This document shows positions 16,048 through 26,258 of a stretch of 52,673 nucleotides of DNA, piece after piece (the stretch's first letter is position 1; every line of letters begins with the position of its first letter). The DNA comes from Sterolibacterium sp. (GTDB lineage: Bacteria > Pseudomonadota > Gammaproteobacteria > Burkholderiales > Rhodocyclaceae): NCBI GenBank assembly GCA_018061005.1, contig JAGOVA010000016.1:1-52673 (forward strand), read 5' to 3'. The notes under the pieces were generated by a model, which was given only the letters and a program-made list of their open reading frames with translations, made no database searches and was not told the DNA's origin. The position numbers and the translations under genes are program-made.

Positions 16048-19000
16048 TCAACGCATCATCTGCCGTTGCCTCACCCAGGCATACAGCACTGGGATGATGG
16101 CCAGTGTGAGCAGCGTGGAGGAAATCATGCCGCCGACCATGGGTGCGGCGATGCGGCGCATCACTTCGGAGCCTGCGCCGGTGCTCCAGAGGATGGGCAG
16201 CAGCCCGGCGATGATGGCGCAGACGGTCATCATTTTCGGGCGCAGCCGTTCTACCGCGCCTTGCATGATGGCGGCCTGCACATCCGCCTGAACGGGCTTG
16301 CGGCCTGCCGCGCGGCAATTTGCTTCCATGGTCTGCCAGGCGTGATCGAGATAAATCAGCATGACCACGCCGGTTTCCGCTGCCACTCCGGCCAGGGCGA
16401 TGAAGCCCACGATGACGGCAACCGACAGGTTGTAGTCCAGCAGCCAGACCAGCCACAGCCCGCCCACCAGCGCGAAAGGCAGTGAGAGCATGACGATCAG
16501 GGTTTCGGTGAGGCGGCCAAAGTTGAGATAGAGCAACAGGAATACCAGCAGCAAGGTAAGCGGCACCACGAGCTTCAAACGGCTGCTGGCACGTTCCATG
16601 GACTCGAACTGGCCGCTCCAGGCAACGTAATAGCCGGGCGGAAATTTCACCTGTTCGACCACCGCCTTGCGCGCTTCGGCGACATAGCCACCCAGATCGC
16701 GGCCATGCAGATCGACATAGATGTAGGCCGCCAGCTGGGCATTTTCGGTGCGGATGGCCGGCGCACCCCGGGTAATGTCGAGGCGCGCCAGCTGCCCCAG
16801 CGGCAGCTGCGCGCCCTCGGGGGTCGTGACCAGCACATGACGGGCGATTTGCGCCGGATCGTCGCGCAGTTCGCGCGGGTAGCGCACCGTCACACCGTAA
16901 CGCTCGCGGCCTTCAACGGTGGTGGTCACCCGCTCGCCGCCCAGCGCCTGCCCCACAACCTCCAGCAGATCGCCCACCGCCAGACCATAACGCGCCAGTT
17001 GCAGGCGGTCCGGCTCGATGTTCAGGTAATAACCGCCGGTGATCCGCTCGGCATACGCGGAAGTGGTGCCCGGCACGCTTTTTACAACCTGCTCGATCTC
17101 GCGCGCCAGCCGCTCCATCTCATGCAGATCTTTGCCATACACCTTGATGCCCACCGGCGTGCGGATGCCGGTGGAGAGCATGTCGATGCGTGCCTTGATC
17201 GGCATGGTCCAGGCATTATTGACGCCCGGAAGCTGCAATGCCTGATCCATTTCGGCAATCAGCCTGTCGGTCGTCATGCCGGCTCGCCACTCGGCTTCGG
17301 GCTTGAGCTGGATGACGGTTTCGAACATCTCGGTGGGCGCAGGGTCGGTCGCCGTATTGGCACGCCCTGCCTTGCCCAGCACCGAGGCCACTTCCGGGAA
17401 GCTTTTGATGATGCGGTCTTGCGTTTGCAGGAGTTCCGCCGCCTTGCCCATCGACAGGCCGGGCAGCGTGGTGGGCATATAGAGCAGCGTGCCTTCATTG
17501 AGGGTGGGCATGAATTCACTGCCCAGACGGCTGAGCGGATAGACCGACGCCGCCAGCGCGAGCACGGCCAGCAGGAGTGTGGTTTTCTTGCAGGCCAATG
17601 CACGACGGATGACCGGGCGATAGACGCGAATCAGCGCGCGATTCAAGGGATTGGCGGATTCAGCCGGGATGCGGCCACGGATGAACAGCAGCATCAACAC
17701 CGGGGTGAGCGTGACAGAAAGCAGTGCCGCGCTGGCCATGGCGAAAGTCTTGGTATAAGCCAGCGGCGCGAACAGCCGCCCTTCCTGTGCCTCCAGCGTG
17801 AACACGGGAAGGAACGACACGGTAATGATGAGCAGCGAGAAAAACAGCGCCGGGCCGACTTCACGGCAGGCCGCCAGCAGTGCCTCGGTGCGCTCGGCCT
17901 GGGTGTGTTCGGGCGGCAGGCGTTCGAGGTGCTTGTGCGCATTTTCGATCATCACGATGGCGGCATCGATCATCGCCCCCACGGCAATCGCGATCCCGCC
18001 CAGACTCATCAGGTTGGAGCTCATGCCGAAAGCATGCATGGCAACAAAAGCCATCAGCACGCCTACCGGCAGCATCAGGATGGCCACCAGCGCACTACGC
18101 AGATGCAGCAAAAAAGCAAAGCAGACCAATGCGACAATCAGGCTTTCTTCGAGCAGCGTGTGTTTCAGGGTGTCGATGGCACGATGGATCAACTCGGCGC
18201 GGTCATACACTGCCTGGATCGTCGTTCCTGGGGGCAACGCACTGGCCAATGCGCTCAGCTGTGCCTTCACGCCACGGATGACTTCCAGCGCATTCTCGCC
18301 ATGACGCGCCACCACAATGCCCGACACCGCCTCCCCTTCGCCATTCAGCTCGGTCAGGCCACGCCGTTCATCGGGCACCCGCTCAACGCGCGCAATGTCG
18401 CGGATCAGCACCGGCGTGCCTCCGGCGGCCTTGACGACCAGCTGCTCAATATCCGCCGCGCCGCGCAGATAACCGCGACCACGCACCATGTATTCCGTCT
18501 CGGCCATTTCCAGCGTGCGCCCCCCCACATCGCGGTTCGATTCGCGGATGACTTTCGTAACCGTCGCCAGCGCAATGCCATAGGCACGCAGCTTCGCCGG
18601 ATCGACCGTCACCTGCCAGGTCTGCACGAAGCCGCCGATGGATGCGACTTCGGCCACACCCGGCGTTTTGGCCAGCGCGTAACGCATCGTCCAGTCCTGC
18701 AGGCTGCGTAATTCGGCGAGGGTCTGGTCTTTCGCCAGCACAACGTATTGATACACCCAGCCGACCCCGCTGGCATCCGGTCCGAGTTGCGGCGTGACAC
18801 CCGCAGGCAGACGGCCTGCGGCAGAATTCAGGTATTCCAGCACCCGCGAACGCGCCCAATACAGGTCGGTGCCATCGTCAAAAATGACATACACGAAGGA
18901 CGCGCCGAAGAAGGAAAATCCGCGCACCGTCTTCGCGTGCGGCACGGACAGCAAGGCCGTGGTCAGCGGATAGGTCACCTGATCCTCGACCCCCTGCGGC

Positions 19001-19200
19001 GACTGGCCGGGATACTCGGTGTAGACGATGACCTGCACATCCGACAAATCGGGCAGCGCGTCGAGCGGCATCCGCAGCAGGGAAATCACCCCGGCGACCA
19101 CGACCAGCAGCGTAAGCAGCAGCACCAGAAAGCGGTGATGCCCCGCCCCGTCGATCAGCCTGGACAACACCCCGCGTCGTTCAGTGGCCGGCGTGATCAT
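16048..19200 (-). CDS. cusA: CusA-type copper/silver RND efflux pump
   Basis: A 1050-residue inner-membrane RND heavy-metal pump that drives Cu(I)/Ag(I) across the envelope using protons. It has the typical N-terminal helix, then LDALPDLSDVQVIVYTEYPGQSP, and twelve transmembrane segments with two large periplasmic loops. The block containing MPIKARIDMLSTGIRTPVGI is diagnostic of the CusA/SilA branch, and its methionines match the periplasmic metal-transfer region. ATG 19200 is chosen because RND similarity starts there. It overlaps the cusB end by 20 bp, giving translational coupling. It is the last gene of the copper operon. Confidence 0.93.
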   Translation of the reverse strand: MITPATERRGVLSRLIDGAGHHRFLVLLLTLLVVVAGVISLLRMPLDALPDLSDVQVIVYTEYPGQSPQGVEDQVTYPLTTALLSVPHAKTVRGFSFFGASFVYVIFDDGTDLYWARSRVLEYLNSAAGRLPAGVTPQLGPDASGVGWVYQYVVLAKDQTLAELRSLQDWTMRYALAKTPGVAEVASIGGFVQTWQVTVDPAKLRAYGIALATVTKVIRESNRDVGGRTLEMAETEYMVRGRGYLRGAADIEQLVVKAAGGTPVLIRDIARVERVPDERRGLTELNGEGEAVSGIVVARHGENALEVIRGVKAQLSALASALPPGTTIQAVYDRAELIHRAIDTLKHTLLEESLIVALVCFAFLLHLRSALVAILMLPVGVLMAFVAMHAFGMSSNLMSLGGIAIAVGAMIDAAIVMIENAHKHLERLPPEHTQAERTEALLAACREVGPALFFSLLIITVSFLPVFTLEAQEGRLFAPLAYTKTFAMASAALLSVTLTPVLMLLFIRGRIPAESANPLNRALIRVYRPVIRRALACKKTTLLLAVLALAASVYPLSRLGSEFMPTLNEGTLLYMPTTLPGLSMGKAAELLQTQDRIIKSFPEVASVLGKAGRANTATDPAPTEMFETVIQLKPEAEWRAGMTTDRLIAEMDQALQLPGVNNAWTMPIKARIDMLSTGIRTPVGIKVYGKDLHEMERLAREIEQVVKSVPGTTSAYAERITGGYYLNIEPDRLQLARYGLAVGDLLEVVGQALGGERVTTTVEGRERYGVTVRYPRELRDDPAQIARHVLVTTPEGAQLPLGQLARLDITRGAPAIRTENAQLAAYIYVDLHGRDLGGYVAEARKAVVEQVKFPPGYYVAWSGQFESMERASSRLKLVVPLTLLLVFLLLYLNFGRLTETLIVMLSLPFALVGGLWLVWLLDYNLSVAVIVGFIALAGVAAETGVVMLIYLDHAWQTMEANCRAAGRKPVQADVQAAIMQGAVERLRPKMMTVCAIIAGLLPILWSTGAGSEVMRRIAAPMVGGMISSTLLTLAIIPVLYAWVRQRQMMR

Positions 19201-20635
19201 GCGCTGAGTCCTTGACGCGATGCGCCGGTTTGTCTGCCTCTTCGAGGCGGGCATGCTCGGCATGGGCCGCATCGGCAACATGTTCCGCCGCAGAGGACGG
19301 CGGGTTGCTGGCAGGCACAGATCCACGCGTCATGCCGCCCAAAGCCGCGCGCAGATTGCTTTCGGCATCGATCAGGAACTGGGCAGCGACCACCACCCGC
19401 TCGCCTTCGTGCAAACCTGCAAGCACCGCCACCATGGTTTCGCCCCGCGCCCCCAGCGTCACGTCACGCGGCTCGAAATGCCCCTCCGTCGCCGTGCCGG
19501 TTTGCACCAGCACCACCTGCCGTGTGCCACTGTCGATAATGGCGGAAACGGGCACGACCAGCGCAGACGGGGGCTGTTCATTTTGTGCGTGCTGTGCGTG
19601 CTGTGCATCCTGCCCGATTTGCCAGGTGACCCGTGCATACATGGCCGGTTTGAGCTGAAAACCAGGGTTGGCCAGTTCGATCCGCACCGGCACGCTACGG
19701 GTGGCGGCATTGAGCGTGGGGTAGATGTAACTCACACTGCCCGTCCGTGGCTTGCCTGGCCAGGCATCGAAATCCAGTGTGGCCTTCATGCCGATACGAA
19801 GGTGCGCCATCTCCTGCTCGGGGACATCCGCCAGCAGCCAGACCTGCGACAGATCGGTGATCTGATACAGCGTATCGCCCGGCATGAAGCGTTGCCCGGC
19901 CACCGCCTTCTTTTCTGTCACCACGCCGCTGACGGGTGAACGCAGGGTCAGCGTGCGTTGCGGCGTGGCGGATTTTTCCAGCGTCTTGATCTGCGCTTCC
20001 GCCACGCCCCACTGGCGCAAACGCTGCAAGGCAGCCTCGGCCAGTTGCTGCATGCCGCGCTGCGTGTGCTCGTCGCCCGCCTGCGTGGCCTGCATACCCT
20101 GACGCGCCAGCAGATATTCACGCTGCGCCGACAGCAGCTCCGGCGCATACACATCAAACAACGGCTGACCACGGCGCACCGCCTGACCGCTGGCGTTCAC
20201 CCACAAACGCTCGACATAGCCCTCGAAGCGTGGCGCAAGCACATGAATACGTCGCTCATCGGCCTCGATGCGCCCGCTCGCCCGGATCATCCGGTCGATC
20301 TGCCCCTGCGTGACCCGCACCGTACGCACGCCGAGTTTCTGGATTTTTTCGGCACTGAGGCTCACTCGTCGCGCAGCGGCCGAGGTGTCAATAGCGGGCG
20401 CATCTTCGGCATACACCGGCAGGTAATCCATGCCCATGCTGTCTTTTTTTGGAACGGGCGAGGTATCCGGCAAACCCATCGGATTGCGGTAATACAAGAG
20501 CTTGCGGGCTTCTGCGGCGGCCACGGGCGCTGACCCGGATACGGTTTTTTGCCCCTGCCAATAACCCCCTGCAGCCGCCAGCCCCAGCGCCGCGCAGCCG
20601 AGCAGCCATGCCCATCCATGTCCATTTTTCATCAC
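19181..20635 (-). CDS. cusB: CusB-type periplasmic adaptor (membrane fusion protein)
   Basis: A 484-residue adaptor linking CusA to the outer-membrane channel. After a signal/anchor segment (residues 8-28) comes a heavy-metal-binding domain with YYRNPMGLPDTSPVPKKDSM and MGMDYLPVY (about 48-80), whose methionines bind Cu(I)/Ag(I). Barrel-sandwich, alpha-hairpin and beta-barrel domains of the HlyD/CusB type follow. Two unusual His-containing stretches stand out: DAQHAQHAQN near residue 345, encoded by a short tandem DNA repeat, and a His-rich tail (AHAEHARLEE, HDHAGH) at the extreme C-terminus, which could also bind metal. It overlaps cusC and cusA at its ends. Confidence 0.92.
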   Translation of the reverse strand: MMKNGHGWAWLLGCAALGLAAAGGYWQGQKTVSGSAPVAAAEARKLLYYRNPMGLPDTSPVPKKDSMGMDYLPVYAEDAPAIDTSAAARRVSLSAEKIQKLGVRTVRVTQGQIDRMIRASGRIEADERRIHVLAPRFEGYVERLWVNASGQAVRRGQPLFDVYAPELLSAQREYLLARQGMQATQAGDEHTQRGMQQLAEAALQRLRQWGVAEAQIKTLEKSATPQRTLTLRSPVSGVVTEKKAVAGQRFMPGDTLYQITDLSQVWLLADVPEQEMAHLRIGMKATLDFDAWPGKPRTGSVSYIYPTLNAATRSVPVRIELANPGFQLKPAMYARVTWQIGQDAQHAQHAQNEQPPSALVVPVSAIIDSGTRQVVLVQTGTATEGHFEPRDVTLGARGETMVAVLAGLHEGERVVVAAQFLIDAESNLRAALGGMTRGSVPASNPPSSAAEHVADAAHAEHARLEEADKPAHRVKDSAHDHAGH

Positions 20636-21951
20636 AGGCCTCCCACCAGACGTTCGATCTGCGCCAGACGCAGCCGCGCCTCGACCTCCGCCTTGAGGCG
20701 GTTCAACCGCCCCTGACGAATCTGTCGCTGGGCTTCGAGCAAAGTCGCAAAATCCAGCCGCCCCGCCTCATAGCCCGCCAGTGCCGCCTGATAGGTCAGT
20801 TCGGCTTGCGGTAATAGATCCTCATTCATCAACCGCGCCGTGCGCCGGGCAGCGTCCAGCCCTGACAAAGCTTCCGTCAGCTCGGCCAGCAACTGATGCG
20901 CCGTCGCGTCCTGTCGTCGTTGGGCTGCTTCCAGACGCGATGCGGCTTCGCTTTCCTGGGCGCGGCGCGTCTCCTGCTGGAGCGGAATCGTCATCTCGAT
21001 CATGAGATCCCATTGCCTGACGGCATGCTGGTACTGCACCGGCGCGAAACCCAGGGTGACATCCGGGTAACGGTTTTTCTCGGCCAGCGCGCGGTTTTTC
21101 TCGGCCGCCTGCACGTTCACTTCCTGTGCCTGCAGCCAGGGGCTGTGCTGCTGCAGGCGCGTGGCCAGCGCGGTTTCGTCCAGTGCAGCCACAGGCGGCA
21201 AGGCGGGCAGCTGCACGGGGGGCTGCAATACGGCATGCAGCGGGCGCGCCAGCAAGGTGTTGAGGCGCGCATCTTCGTGATGCGTCTCCATCTCCAGATT
21301 GATCCGCTCGCTGCGTAGCGCGGTTTGCTCCAGCTGGGCACGAATGACATCCTGCTGGGTGGCCAGCCCATGGGCATACCGCGTGCGGGCAATCTGCTCC
21401 AGCCGCACCATGAGCTCCAGCATTTCGCCGGTCAGTTGCAGGCTTTGATGCAGCGCGTAACGCTGGGCAAAGCCGGCCTTGATGCGGGCGGCGATATCCA
21501 GCCACGCAGCTTGCGTGCCGTAGTGTGCGGCTTCGGCCTCACCTCGGGCAACCTCTTGTTTGAGCGCGTTCTTGCCCAGCCAGGGAATCTCCTGCATCCA
21601 CAGATAGCGCGTGCTGCCAACCCGCCCGGGCAGCAGATTCAGGTTCTGCGTACCCATCCGCGTCATGTCCATCAACTCAACCCGCAAACGCGGATCCGGC
21701 CAGCGTCCCGCAGCCGTGGCGCGGGCATCCAGTGCGCGGTTTTCGGCCTGCGCTGCGGCATAGGCCGGATTGCGGGCGCGGGCATAGTCCAGCAGGCTGC
21801 CCAGCTCGGCACCCAATGTGAGTTCGGAGTGCACGGGTAGCTCGGGGAGTGCTGGTTTCGCCCGCGCAGGCACAGGTGCAAGCACGGCGAAAGCCGTTGC
21901 AGCCAGCAGCAAAACCGCCGCCAGCCTGCAGCATGGGCGTGCCGGTTTCAT
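20632..21951 (-). CDS. cusC: TolC-family outer-membrane channel (CusC-like)
   Basis: A 439-residue outer-membrane efflux protein. A signal peptide ends near ARAKP (residue 32). Two repeats of the OEP domain follow, rich in coiled-coil helices (GEAEAAHYGTQAAWLDIAARI and ESEAASRLEAAQRRQD regions). The start ATG 21951 overlaps the cueR stop by ATGA, and its end overlaps cusB. It forms the exit duct of the Cus tripartite pump. The CusC name rests on context. By sequence alone it is a generic TolC/CzcC-type protein. Confidence 0.88.
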   Translation of the reverse strand: MKPARPCCRLAAVLLLAATAFAVLAPVPARAKPALPELPVHSELTLGAELGSLLDYARARNPAYAAAQAENRALDARATAAGRWPDPRLRVELMDMTRMGTQNLNLLPGRVGSTRYLWMQEIPWLGKNALKQEVARGEAEAAHYGTQAAWLDIAARIKAGFAQRYALHQSLQLTGEMLELMVRLEQIARTRYAHGLATQQDVIRAQLEQTALRSERINLEMETHHEDARLNTLLARPLHAVLQPPVQLPALPPVAALDETALATRLQQHSPWLQAQEVNVQAAEKNRALAEKNRYPDVTLGFAPVQYQHAVRQWDLMIEMTIPLQQETRRAQESEAASRLEAAQRRQDATAHQLLAELTEALSGLDAARRTARLMNEDLLPQAELTYQAALAGYEAGRLDFATLLEAQRQIRQGRLNRLKAEVEARLRLAQIERLVGGL

Positions 21952-22349
21952 GAGCAGCACCCCGGCTGCTGGAGATCGGCCAGAATCGGGCAATCGGGGC
22001 GTTCATCGCCTGCACAGCAATCGACCAGTGTTTTCAGGGCATCCATCATCTGCTGCAGTTTTTCGATCTGCTGCTCAAGCCCGGCAATATGCTGCCGCGC
22101 CAGCCGTTTGACATCGGCACTCTGCCGCGCGGGGTTACTCCACAACCCGAGCAGCTCGTTGATCCGCGCCGCAGAAAAACCCAGCTCACGCGCCCGCCGG
22201 ATGAACTGCAGGCGTTGCACATCGGCAGGCGTATAGCTGCGATAACCAGACGCCGCGCGCTCCACCGCAGGAATCAGGCCGCTTTGTTCGTAATAACGGA
22301 TCATCTTGGCCGAAATACCCGATGCAGCGGCCGCCTCACCGATGTTCAT
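21948..22349 (-). CDS. cueR: CueR-like MerR-family copper-responsive activator
   Basis: A 133-residue MerR regulator. The winged helix-turn-helix opens with NIGEAAAASGISAKMIRYYEQSGLIP, followed by the dimerisation helix. The metal loop is CCAGDERPDC, in which Cys-x7-Cys matches the Cu(I)/Ag(I)/Au(I) site of CueR. It ends in an extra CCS. The ATG lies three bases after the copA stop, with AAAGGA inside the copA end. The regulator is therefore made from the operon it controls and would activate the palindromic promoter upstream of copA. Confidence 0.92.
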   Translation of the reverse strand: MNIGEAAAASGISAKMIRYYEQSGLIPAVERAASGYRSYTPADVQRLQFIRRARELGFSAARINELLGLWSNPARQSADVKRLARQHIAGLEQQIEKLQQMMDALKTLVDCCAGDERPDCPILADLQQPGCCS

Positions 22350-22352
22350 TTT

Positions 22353-24806
22353 TTATCCTTTCACGGGCTGAAACCGCCGCAGGCGCAGGGCGTTACCAAG
22401 CACAAACACACTCGACATGGCCATCGCCCCCGCAGCAAACACCGGCGACAGCAGCACACCCCAGAGGGGATACAAAGCCCCGGCCGCCAGCGGAATCAGC
22501 AGGGTGTTGTAGGCAAATGCCCAGAACAGGTTCTGGCGGATATTGCCGATTGTCGCCTTCGATAACGCAATGGCATTCGGCACGCCCTGCAGGTTGCCGG
22601 ACATCAGCACCACATCGGCGGATTCGAGCGCGACATCCGTGCCTGTGCCCATGGCCAGCCCGACATCGGCTTCGGCCAGCGCGGGCGCATCGTTGATGCC
22701 GTCACCGACAAAAGCAATCTGCCCGTAACGGGCCTTCAGGCGGCGCACGGCGGCCACCTTGCCAGCGGGCAAGACTTCGGCCACCACGTCGTCGATCTTC
22801 AGTTGCCGGGCGATCGCCTGCGCCGTGCGCGTGTGGTCGCCGGTAATCATGGCCACCTTCAGCCCCAGCCGATGCAGCCGGGTGATGGCCGCCGCGGTGT
22901 CGGGCTTGACCGGATCGGCCACGGCCATGATGGCAGCCAGCCGCCCGTCGATCGCCGCATACAGGGGCGACTTGCCTTCGTCGGCCAGCCGTGCGGCGAT
23001 TGTAGAAAATTCCGCCACCGCCTCCGCCAGCCCGAGTTCACGCATGTAATGCGCTGCGCCGACCTGCACACGCCCCCCCGCAACCATCGCATCCACCCCC
23101 ATGCCGGTCAGCGAATCGAAACGCGTCAGCGACGGCAGGGGTACGCCTTCATCCACGGCCGCCTGCACCATGGCGCGGGCGATGGGATGTTCCGAACGCG
23201 ATTCGGCGGCCGCCACCTGCCCCAGCACGTCCGCCCGGACAAAACCAGCGGCCAGTTGCAGATCAGTCAAACGGGGTCGTCCTTCCGTGAGCGTGCCGGT
23301 CTTGTCGAAGGCAATCACTCGCGCATCCTTGAGCGACTGCAAGGCCTCGCCCTTGCGAAACAGCACACCCAGCTCGGCACCACGCCCGCTGCCCACCATG
23401 ATGGACGTCGGCGTTGCCAGCCCCATGGCACACGGACAGGCGATGATGAGCACCGCCACCGCATTGACCAGCGCGTAAGTCAGCGCGGGTGCGGGGCCCA
23501 ATACCAGCCAGACGAGAAAAGTCAGCAACGCTGCCGTCATGACGGCAGGAACGAACCAGCGCGTGACCTGATCGACTACTGCCTGAATCGGCAATTTGGA
23601 ACCCTGCGCTTCTTCCACCATACGAACAATCTGCGCGAGCAGGGTCTGCCCGCCCACCGCTGTCGCACGCAGCACCAAAGCCCCCTGCTGGTTGAGCGTG
23701 CCCCCCACCACCGTGCTGCCCGGCATCTTTTCCACGGGGATGGGTTCGCCAGTCATCATCGATTCATCGACATAACTGCGCCCCTCCGTCACGCGTCCAT
23801 CGACCGGAATCCGCTCGCCGGGACGCACTTCGACAAGATCTTCCAGCACCACGTCCTGCACCGGCAGATCGAGCACATGCCCCTCGCGTCGGACATGGGC
23901 AACCCGAGCCTGCAAGCCGATCAAACGTTGAATGGCCTGCGAAGTACGCCCCTTGGCGCGCGCCTCAAGAAAACGCCCCAGCAGGATCAGCGCCACGATC
24001 ACCGCCGCCGCTTCGTAATAGACATTCACCGTGCCTGCAGGCAACAACTCCGGCAGGAAAGTGGCCACCACAGAATAGCCATAGGCCGCACTGGTGCCGA
24101 CGGCGACCAGCGAATTCATGTCCGGCGCACGCCGCAGCAAGGCCGGAAATCCCGCCGCGTAAAACCGCCGTCCGGGAAAAACCAGCACCAGCGTGGTCAG
24201 CACGAATTGCAGCAGCCAGCTCCATTGCATACCCAGCGTGGCCATCACCCAGACATGCACCGTCGGAATCAGGTGGGAACCCATTTCGATGAGAAACACC
24301 GGCAACGACAAGCCCGCTGCGAGGATCAGATCACGCTCGAGTTCGGCACGTTCGCGCGCTTTTTGCTGCTGCGCGGCCGCTGCGGCCTGCGCGCTGGTAT
24401 CCACCTCGCGAGCCCCATAACCCGCAGCCTGTACGGTTGCGATCAGCCGGTCGACCGGCACAACCCCCAGCACGGTCGCCCGTTCGGTGGCCAGATTAAC
24501 CGTGGCACTCGTCACGCCCGACAGGGCCTGCAATGCCCGTTCGACCCGCCCGACACAAGAGGCGCAGCTCATGTCGGCGATCGCCAGCTCAACGCGGAAA
24601 GGCGGCACCTTGAAGCCTGTCGATTCAATCGCCCGAACCAGCGCCATGGGCTCAACGGCGGCAAGCAGCTCCACATCCGCCTGAGCAGTCATCAGGTTCA
24701 CCGCAACGCGTCCCACGCCATTGACCCCGGCCAGTGCCGCCTCGACGCGCCCGACACAACTGGCGCAATGCATGCCCTCGACAAGCAGTGTGATTTTGTT
24801 CGTCAT
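22353..24806 (-). CDS. copA: Copper-exporting P1B-1 ATPase
   Basis: An 817-residue Cu(I) exporter. Two N-terminal heavy-metal-associated domains are present with GMHCASC (about residue 12) and DMSCASC (about 80). The transmembrane CPC site is in [22 protein letters not shown] is the phosphorylation site, TGEP the actuator loop, SEHPIA the HP locus and GDGINDAP the hinge. All key residues are intact. The chosen ATG at 24806 starts exactly at the HMA domain. An in-frame ATG at 24830 lies inside the promoter and cannot be used. It is the first gene of the copA-cueR-cusCBA operon. Confidence 0.95.
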   Translation of the reverse strand: MTNKITLLVEGMHCASCVGRVEAALAGVNGVGRVAVNLMTAQADVELLAAVEPMALVRAIESTGFKVPPFRVELAIADMSCASCVGRVERALQALSGVTSATVNLATERATVLGVVPVDRLIATVQAAGYGAREVDTSAQAAAAAQQQKARERAELERDLILAAGLSLPVFLIEMGSHLIPTVHVWVMATLGMQWSWLLQFVLTTLVLVFPGRRFYAAGFPALLRRAPDMNSLVAVGTSAAYGYSVVATFLPELLPAGTVNVYYEAAAVIVALILLGRFLEARAKGRTSQAIQRLIGLQARVAHVRREGHVLDLPVQDVVLEDLVEVRPGERIPVDGRVTEGRSYVDESMMTGEPIPVEKMPGSTVVGGTLNQQGALVLRATAVGGQTLLAQIVRMVEEAQGSKLPIQAVVDQVTRWFVPAVMTAALLTFLVWLVLGPAPALTYALVNAVAVLIIACPCAMGLATPTSIMVGSGRGAELGVLFRKGEALQSLKDARVIAFDKTGTLTEGRPRLTDLQLAAGFVRADVLGQVAAAESRSEHPIARAMVQAAVDEGVPLPSLTRFDSLTGMGVDAMVAGGRVQVGAAHYMRELGLAEAVAEFSTIAARLADEGKSPLYAAIDGRLAAIMAVADPVKPDTAAAITRLHRLGLKVAMITGDHTRTAQAIARQLKIDDVVAEVLPAGKVAAVRRLKARYGQIAFVGDGINDAPALAEADVGLAMGTGTDVALESADVVLMSGNLQGVPNAIALSKATIGNIRQNLFWAFAYNTLLIPLAAGALYPLWGVLLSPVFAAGAMAMSSVFVLGNALRLRRFQPVKG

Positions 24807-24813
24807 ACCCTTC

Positions 24814-24844
24814 AGGTTAAACCTTCCCATGACGGGAAGGTCAA
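24814..24844 (-). promoter_or_regulatory. CueR-type copper-inducible promoter/operator
   Basis: Read on the minus strand, -35 TTGACC (24839-24844) and -10 TAACCT (24814-24819) are separated by 19 bp, the long spacer typical of MerR-activated promoters. Between them lies the palindrome ACCTTCCC-N5-GGGAAGGT (24821-24841), the classic CueR operator shared with copA promoters. The predicted transcription start falls around 24807, beside the copA start codon. Confidence 0.88.
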
Positions 24845-24860
24845 CCTGACGAACGATATT

Positions 24861-26186
24861 TCAACCCAGGTGAGCCAGGTCTTGTTTCCGCGGCAAGACC
24901 CGCACCAGCAGAATGCGTGGCCCGGCCATCTTTTTCACCACCACAGAAAAGCCGGGGAACTCGACCCGCTGGCCTTCTTCAGGGACATCGCCCAGCTTCT
25001 GCATGATCAGCCCGCCGATGCTATCCACTTCTCCGGCCTCGATATCCAGCCCCAGTGTCCGTTCCAGCGTAAACAGCGGCAGGCTGCCTTTGCCCATCAG
25101 CGAGCCGTCATCGAGTTTGAACCAGTCATTCTGGGACTGACGAAATTCGTCACGGATTTCACCCACCAGCGCACCGAGCAGGTTATCCATAGTGATAAAG
25201 CCCAAAGGGTAAGCTTCGTCATGCGCGACCACGGCAAAATGCGGCGCACCCTTGCGTAAGCGGCGGAACAGTTCGGTAGCCGACAAGCGTGGCGAAACAA
25301 TCTGCACCGGCCGAACCAGCGGCTCGAGTGATTCCAGCGTATCTTGCGGGGCATTCTTGTGCAGGGCGATGAAAACATCCTTGAGATGAATCACCCCCAG
25401 AACCTTCCCTGCCGCATCCAGATACGGATAACGGCTGTAGCGGTTCTGGGCGATGATGTCGAGATTATCGGCCACACTATCGGCCGCACTGAGCACGGCG
25501 GCCTCTTGAAACGGACGCATCAGGTCGGCCACTTCCAGATCACGAAAATCGAGGGCTTGCGCCAGCACGCGCCATTCATCCGGCGTGAAATCCTGATTGG
25601 CGCGTGAGGAGCGCAGGATGATCTTCAGTTCATCCGCCGAATAATGGCTGTCGTGTGCATGCCCCACATCCAGATGCACCTTGCGTAACAACCAGTTGGC
25701 ACTGTGATTGAGCACCCAGATGACGGGATACATCGCCCAGTAAAAGGCAAACAGCGGGGGGGCGGTCCACAAACCGATGGTTTCCGGACGACGGATGGCC
25801 ATCGACTTGGGAGCCAGTTCGCCCACCACGATGTGCAAATAGGAAATGATGAAGAAGGCAGCCGCAAAGGCAATCGCATGGATCAACTGCTCATTGGCCA
25901 CGCCCACGGCTTCCAGCAACGGGCGCAACAGCCCGGCAAAAGCCGGCTCACCGATCCAGCCCAGCCCGAGAGAAGCCAGCGTAATCCCCAGCTGACACGC
26001 CGAAAGATACGCATCCAGCTCGCCATGCACGCGAAACAGGATACGCCCACGCCAACCGTGCGTTCGGGCGATCGCCTTGACACGCGTTTGGCGCAGCTTG
26101 ACCAGGCCAAACTCGGCGGCCACAAAAAAGCCGTTGAGCAACACCAGCAACACGGCCAGCAAAATGAAGAACAGCGTACTGCCCAT
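24861..26186 (-). CDS. CNNM/DUF21-CBS-CorC_HlyC domain membrane protein
   Basis: A 441-residue protein of the hemolysin-like / CorC / TlyC family. The N-terminal DUF21 (CNNM) domain has about four membrane helices (residues 1-190, opening LFFILLAVLLVLLNGFFVAAEF). A pair of CBS domains follows (about 210-330; MRPFQEAAVLSA, then ILGVIHLKDVFIALH-like segments). A C-terminal CorC_HlyC domain spans about 350-430. Family members are linked to Mg2+/Co2+ homeostasis, and the older hemolysin label is misleading. ATG 26186 starts at the first membrane helix. It lies just downstream of tRNA-Thr on the same strand. Confidence 0.88.
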   Translation of the reverse strand: MGSTLFFILLAVLLVLLNGFFVAAEFGLVKLRQTRVKAIARTHGWRGRILFRVHGELDAYLSACQLGITLASLGLGWIGEPAFAGLLRPLLEAVGVANEQLIHAIAFAAAFFIISYLHIVVGELAPKSMAIRRPETIGLWTAPPLFAFYWAMYPVIWVLNHSANWLLRKVHLDVGHAHDSHYSADELKIILRSSRANQDFTPDEWRVLAQALDFRDLEVADLMRPFQEAAVLSAADSVADNLDIIAQNRYSRYPYLDAAGKVLGVIHLKDVFIALHKNAPQDTLESLEPLVRPVQIVSPRLSATELFRRLRKGAPHFAVVAHDEAYPLGFITMDNLLGALVGEIRDEFRQSQNDWFKLDDGSLMGKGSLPLFTLERTLGLDIEAGEVDSIGGLIMQKLGDVPEEGQRVEFPGFSVVVKKMAGPRILLVRVLPRKQDLAHLG

Positions 26187-26241
26187 ATGACGGACACCGT
26201 GACAAGGCGTGTCCTCAAGCCTTTCATGTGGTGAAATTGGC

Positions 26242-26257
26242 CATGCCGCAAGCGGCA
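26242..26257 (-). terminator. Hairpin downstream of tRNA-Thr
   Basis: ATGCCGC-AA-GCGGCAT forms a perfect 7-bp stem with a 2-base gap, immediately after the tRNA CCA end on the minus strand. There is no T run, so it may be a processing or weak termination structure. Confidence 0.35.
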
Positions 26258-26258
26258 T

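Noticed and set aside
16705-18711. 668-codon open frame antisense to cusA
   Set aside because: Its His/Arg/Gln-rich composition is typical of antisense high-GC frames. cusA is unambiguous.
22803-25259. 818-codon open frame antisense to copA and the CBS gene
   Set aside because: It spans two real genes and their promoter on the other strand and has no recognisable domain.
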